Part shown: positions 36,988 to 39,072 of the stretch, piece after piece
Layout of the letters: each line of letters starts with the position of its first letter
How positions within the stretch are numbered: the first letter of the stretch is position 1
Virus record (IMG/VR): IMGVR_UViG_3300025085_000069
Coordinates: 1 to 39,072 of that record
Strand: one strand, 5' to 3'
Length of the DNA: 39,072 bases
DNA from: a virus
Made by a program: the position numbers and the translations under genes
Notes under the pieces: model-generated
Told to the model about the DNA's origin: nothing
The model's database searches: none
What the model saw: only the letters and a program-made list of their open reading frames with translations

Positions 36988-38166
36988 ATGTCTTCTATCA
37001 TCAAGGCGGAACTTAAACAGGAGTTTGAAATTCTAAAATCTGACGAATTGATGATTGGTGGATATGCTTCTATTGAAATGGTGGACAAACAAAACGACCT
37101 TATCACACTCAAAGCACTGAACGAGGCAGTAAAAAAATACATGGAAAATCCCAAGTATAGAAATGTTATGACAAACCATTCAAATGTCCAAGTCGGTGAA
37201 GTAGTAGAAAGTTATAGAGACAACAAAGGGAGACTATTCAAGACAGAAGTAGATGATGTCGGTTTTTTTGTAGTAATAAAATTACGAGACGATATAGAAA
37301 AAGCCAAAGAAATAGGAAGAGGAATTCGCAAGGGAACACTGAGGAGTTTTAGCATTGGAGGGCAAGCACTACAAAAAGTGAAAAAGCGTAATGAAGAGTT
37401 GGGCGAATACAACGAAATTAGCAAACTTGAATTACACGAAGTAACCATCTGTGAGAAAGGAATCAATCCCGAAGCGAAATTTGACATACTCAAACAAGAG
37501 GTGAACAATATGAACAAACTGGAAAAAGCATTGGCAGAGTTGGACACGCTTCTAGAAGAAGTGAACACTCTCCGTAAAGAAGAAGAAAAACCCGCTATGG
37601 AAAACATGGACGGAGAAGAAATGATGGATACAGAAGAAATGATGGGTGGCGGAGAATACCAAGACGCAGAGATGAAGGCAAAGCCTACTCTTGACGGTGG
37701 CTCAGTTGAGCAAGGTGAACCTGCTGACCAAATCGTTGTTAGCGGTGGCCGACCTGTTGGGCAATCCCAAGCGGCATCAGAAGGAAAGGTTTCAAAGGCC
37801 TTTGGAAACGATGAGTTTTCAACGCTAAATCTCTCTCCTGAAAACATTGAGAAGGCTTACGCTCAATTCCGAGCAGAGCAACTTGAGAAGTTGGCTTTTG
37901 ACAACCTCCAAGATACCTTTGCTAAGAGATTTGAAACGGAAGTTTCTACTCGCAATGATATGGTAGCAAAGTCCGAGTATGATGCTCAGTCCGAAATCGC
38001 TACTCTTCAAGACCAATTCAGCCAACTCCGAAAGTCTTTGGAGACTGGTACAGAACAAATTCGCAAGGCTAACGAAGCCGCTCAAGAAGTTAAGGCTCTC
38101 TCCTTAGAGGAAGTCGGAGACATGTCTTGGAGCGACATTCATAAGATGGTCGGCGGAAACATTTGA
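36988..38166 (+). CDS. HK97-type prohead protease fused to a scaffold, 392 aa
   Basis: ATG 36988; a TTG at 36979 is an alternative. The N-terminal half is a U35/S78-type protease: GYASIEMVDKQND, catalytic H64 in MTNHS, S122 in RSFSIGG, and ELHEVTICEKGINPEAKF. It matures the prohead by cutting scaffold and capsid arms. The C-terminal half (about 175-392) is acidic and helical, like a scaffold: LEKALAELDTLLEEVNTL...YAQFRAEQLEKLAFDNLQDTFAKRFETEVSTRND. It ends DMSWSDIHKMVGGNI, the tag signature again. It lies 10 bases before the capsid gene. Confidence 0.88.
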   Translation: MSSIIKAELKQEFEILKSDELMIGGYASIEMVDKQNDLITLKALNEAVKKYMENPKYRNVMTNHSNVQVGEVVESYRDNKGRLFKTEVDDVGFFVVIKLRDDIEKAKEIGRGIRKGTLRSFSIGGQALQKVKKRNEELGEYNEISKLELHEVTICEKGINPEAKFDILKQEVNNMNKLEKALAELDTLLEEVNTLRKEEEKPAMENMDGEEMMDTEEMMGGGEYQDAEMKAKPTLDGGSVEQGEPADQIVVSGGRPVGQSQAASEGKVSKAFGNDEFSTLNLSPENIEKAYAQFRAEQLEKLAFDNLQDTFAKRFETEVSTRNDMVAKSEYDAQSEIATLQDQFSQLRKSLETGTEQIRKANEAAQEVKALSLEEVGDMSWSDIHKMVGGNI

Positions 38167-38176
38167 GGTGAAAAAA

Positions 38177-39072
38177 ATGGGATACATTAACACAATTAGA
38201 GACTTAGAAGCAGCAACTTATGGACTACCAAACTTTGGCGGAAACTCCTTGCTTAAGCAAGCGGGTGTCGTGCAGGGCCTACATACTGGCCACGATATCG
38301 CTGATGCAGGAGCCAGTGGTGTTTCTGCTATTGGCGATACAACCGGACTTTACAATGTTCTATTCGGACAGAAAGTTTGGTCTATGCTTAACCGTGAAGT
38401 AAACGCATTGGCTATGTTGTCAAAGCGACCTTACACCGCTAGCGGTTGGAGAATTCTTAAGAGCCGACCCTTTGGTGGTAGCGGTTCTACTTTGACCCTA
38501 CAAAGCGATGGTAGTGGCGGCGGTATTGGTGCCGACGACCCACAAGCCGATGAAATCGGTGGTGTTCCGGAGAACGCTGGACTATCTACTGCGGCTGACG
38601 GCCTTAGCAGTATGGCTCCAACCTACGCTCAACTCTTTATGAGCCCTAAAACGGTTGCTCATCAATTTGACATCTCCGAATTGGCTATGGAAATGGCACA
38701 AATTGACGATGGATTGGGAGACATTCGTGCTATTATCCGTGAAGATATGGGTAAGGCTCACGCAGAAGCACAAAACAAGATGCTCGTTATGCCTGTTGAA
38801 TTCTACGGTGAAGTTTCGGCTCTTGGAGACATTGAGCGAAACTACACTTCGTTGTTGAAGATTGTTTCAAGCAACGCAGAATTGGCCGCACTTGACGGCG
38901 GTGTTCTTGCTACTGACACTCTTAGCGCATCTAATGGACTTGGTAAAATCTTCGGAGATAATCGAAACTCTGCCTCTTTCCTTGATGCAGAAGTGGACTT
39001 TGGTGCTTCTTACGCCGCATCTTCTGTCCGACCATTGACCTTGACTCTGCTCAACGATATGATTCGCAGACT
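38177..39072 (+). CDS. Major capsid protein (HK97-like), 3' end cut by window
   Basis: ATG 38177 behind GAGGTGA. The frame stays open through the last base, giving 298 residues. Placed right after the protease-scaffold gene, as capsid genes are. Features: N-terminal arm (GYINTIRDLEAATYGLPNFGGNSLLKQAG), Gly/Ser-rich E-loop-like region (FGGSGSTLTLQSDGSGGGIG), helical spine (EDMGKAHAEAQNKMLV). Codons are G+C-richer than in neighbours, as for highly expressed genes. Family call rests on location and pattern. Confidence 0.85.
   Translation, partial: MGYINTIRDLEAATYGLPNFGGNSLLKQAGVVQGLHTGHDIADAGASGVSAIGDTTGLYNVLFGQKVWSMLNREVNALAMLSKRPYTASGWRILKSRPFGGSGSTLTLQSDGSGGGIGADDPQADEIGGVPENAGLSTAADGLSSMAPTYAQLFMSPKTVAHQFDISELAMEMAQIDDGLGDIRAIIREDMGKAHAEAQNKMLVMPVEFYGEVSALGDIERNYTSLLKIVSSNAELAALDGGVLATDTLSASNGLGKIFGDNRNSASFLDAEVDFGASYAASSVRPLTLTLLNDMIRR

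Noticed and set aside
37212-37847. Minus-strand 211-codon frame
   Set aside because: Ser/Pro-rich translation antisense to the confident protease-scaffold gene; a typical shadow.

Overview
This window is most simply read as part of the genome of a tailed virus of an archaeon (HK97-fold Caudoviricetes). It has a large terminase, portal, prohead protease and major capsid protein. It also has a gene for an archaeal transcription factor B (zinc ribbon plus cyclin repeats), so the host is archaeal. A family B-like marine archaeal virus (Poseidoniales/MGII or Nitrososphaeria) is my guess from gene content, GGTGA-type ribosome binding sites and the A+T-rich sequence; the sequence does not prove which host.

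Layout. (1) 1-8674, leftward: one long, tightly overlapping block of early/replication-type genes. It holds a UvrD-like helicase, many small zinc-knuckle proteins, a ThiS/MoaD-like beta-grasp protein, two tRNA genes (Leu-UAA and Arg-UCU) and, last, viral TFB running off the left edge. (2) 8675-9323: gene-free divergent region with a leftward TATA box, seven direct and two inverted TTTCTAC iterons, a polypyrimidine tract and an A+T-rich stretch; a replication origin candidate. (3) 9324-13.9 kb, mostly rightward: small G+C-richer single-gene units alternating with mini-operons. They are separated by hairpin terminators and by a reiterated control element (CAAAGT, then ACCATATGGT, then ACTTTG, then ACCCTAT). 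One gene here (12105-12611, minus) is a diverged paralogue of 9324-9845 and sits between perfect 13-bp inverted repeats. (4) 14.0-39.07 kb, rightward: the packaging and head module. The order is many small genes, small terminase candidate, three small cassettes, two large unknown proteins, large terminase, a LAGLIDADG homing endonuclease, small basic proteins, portal, more small proteins, a very large DNA ligase, protease-scaffold fusion, and the capsid protein cut by the right edge.

The most striking signal is a short tag, roughly M-(S/N)-W-K-x-I-L-K-x-(D/E), at the N-terminus of about 21 otherwise unrelated small proteins in region 4. The same signature recurs at the C-terminus of the protease-scaffold protein and of one small coiled-coil protein. 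At DNA level the start-codon junctions of several tagged genes are direct repeats, and intergenic gaps carry remnants of older gene ends, as if genes are gained and lost as cassettes behind a shared tag. My hypothesis, by analogy with the capsid targeting sequence of phage T4 internal proteins, is that the tag brings these proteins into the prohead. That is inference and needs experiment.
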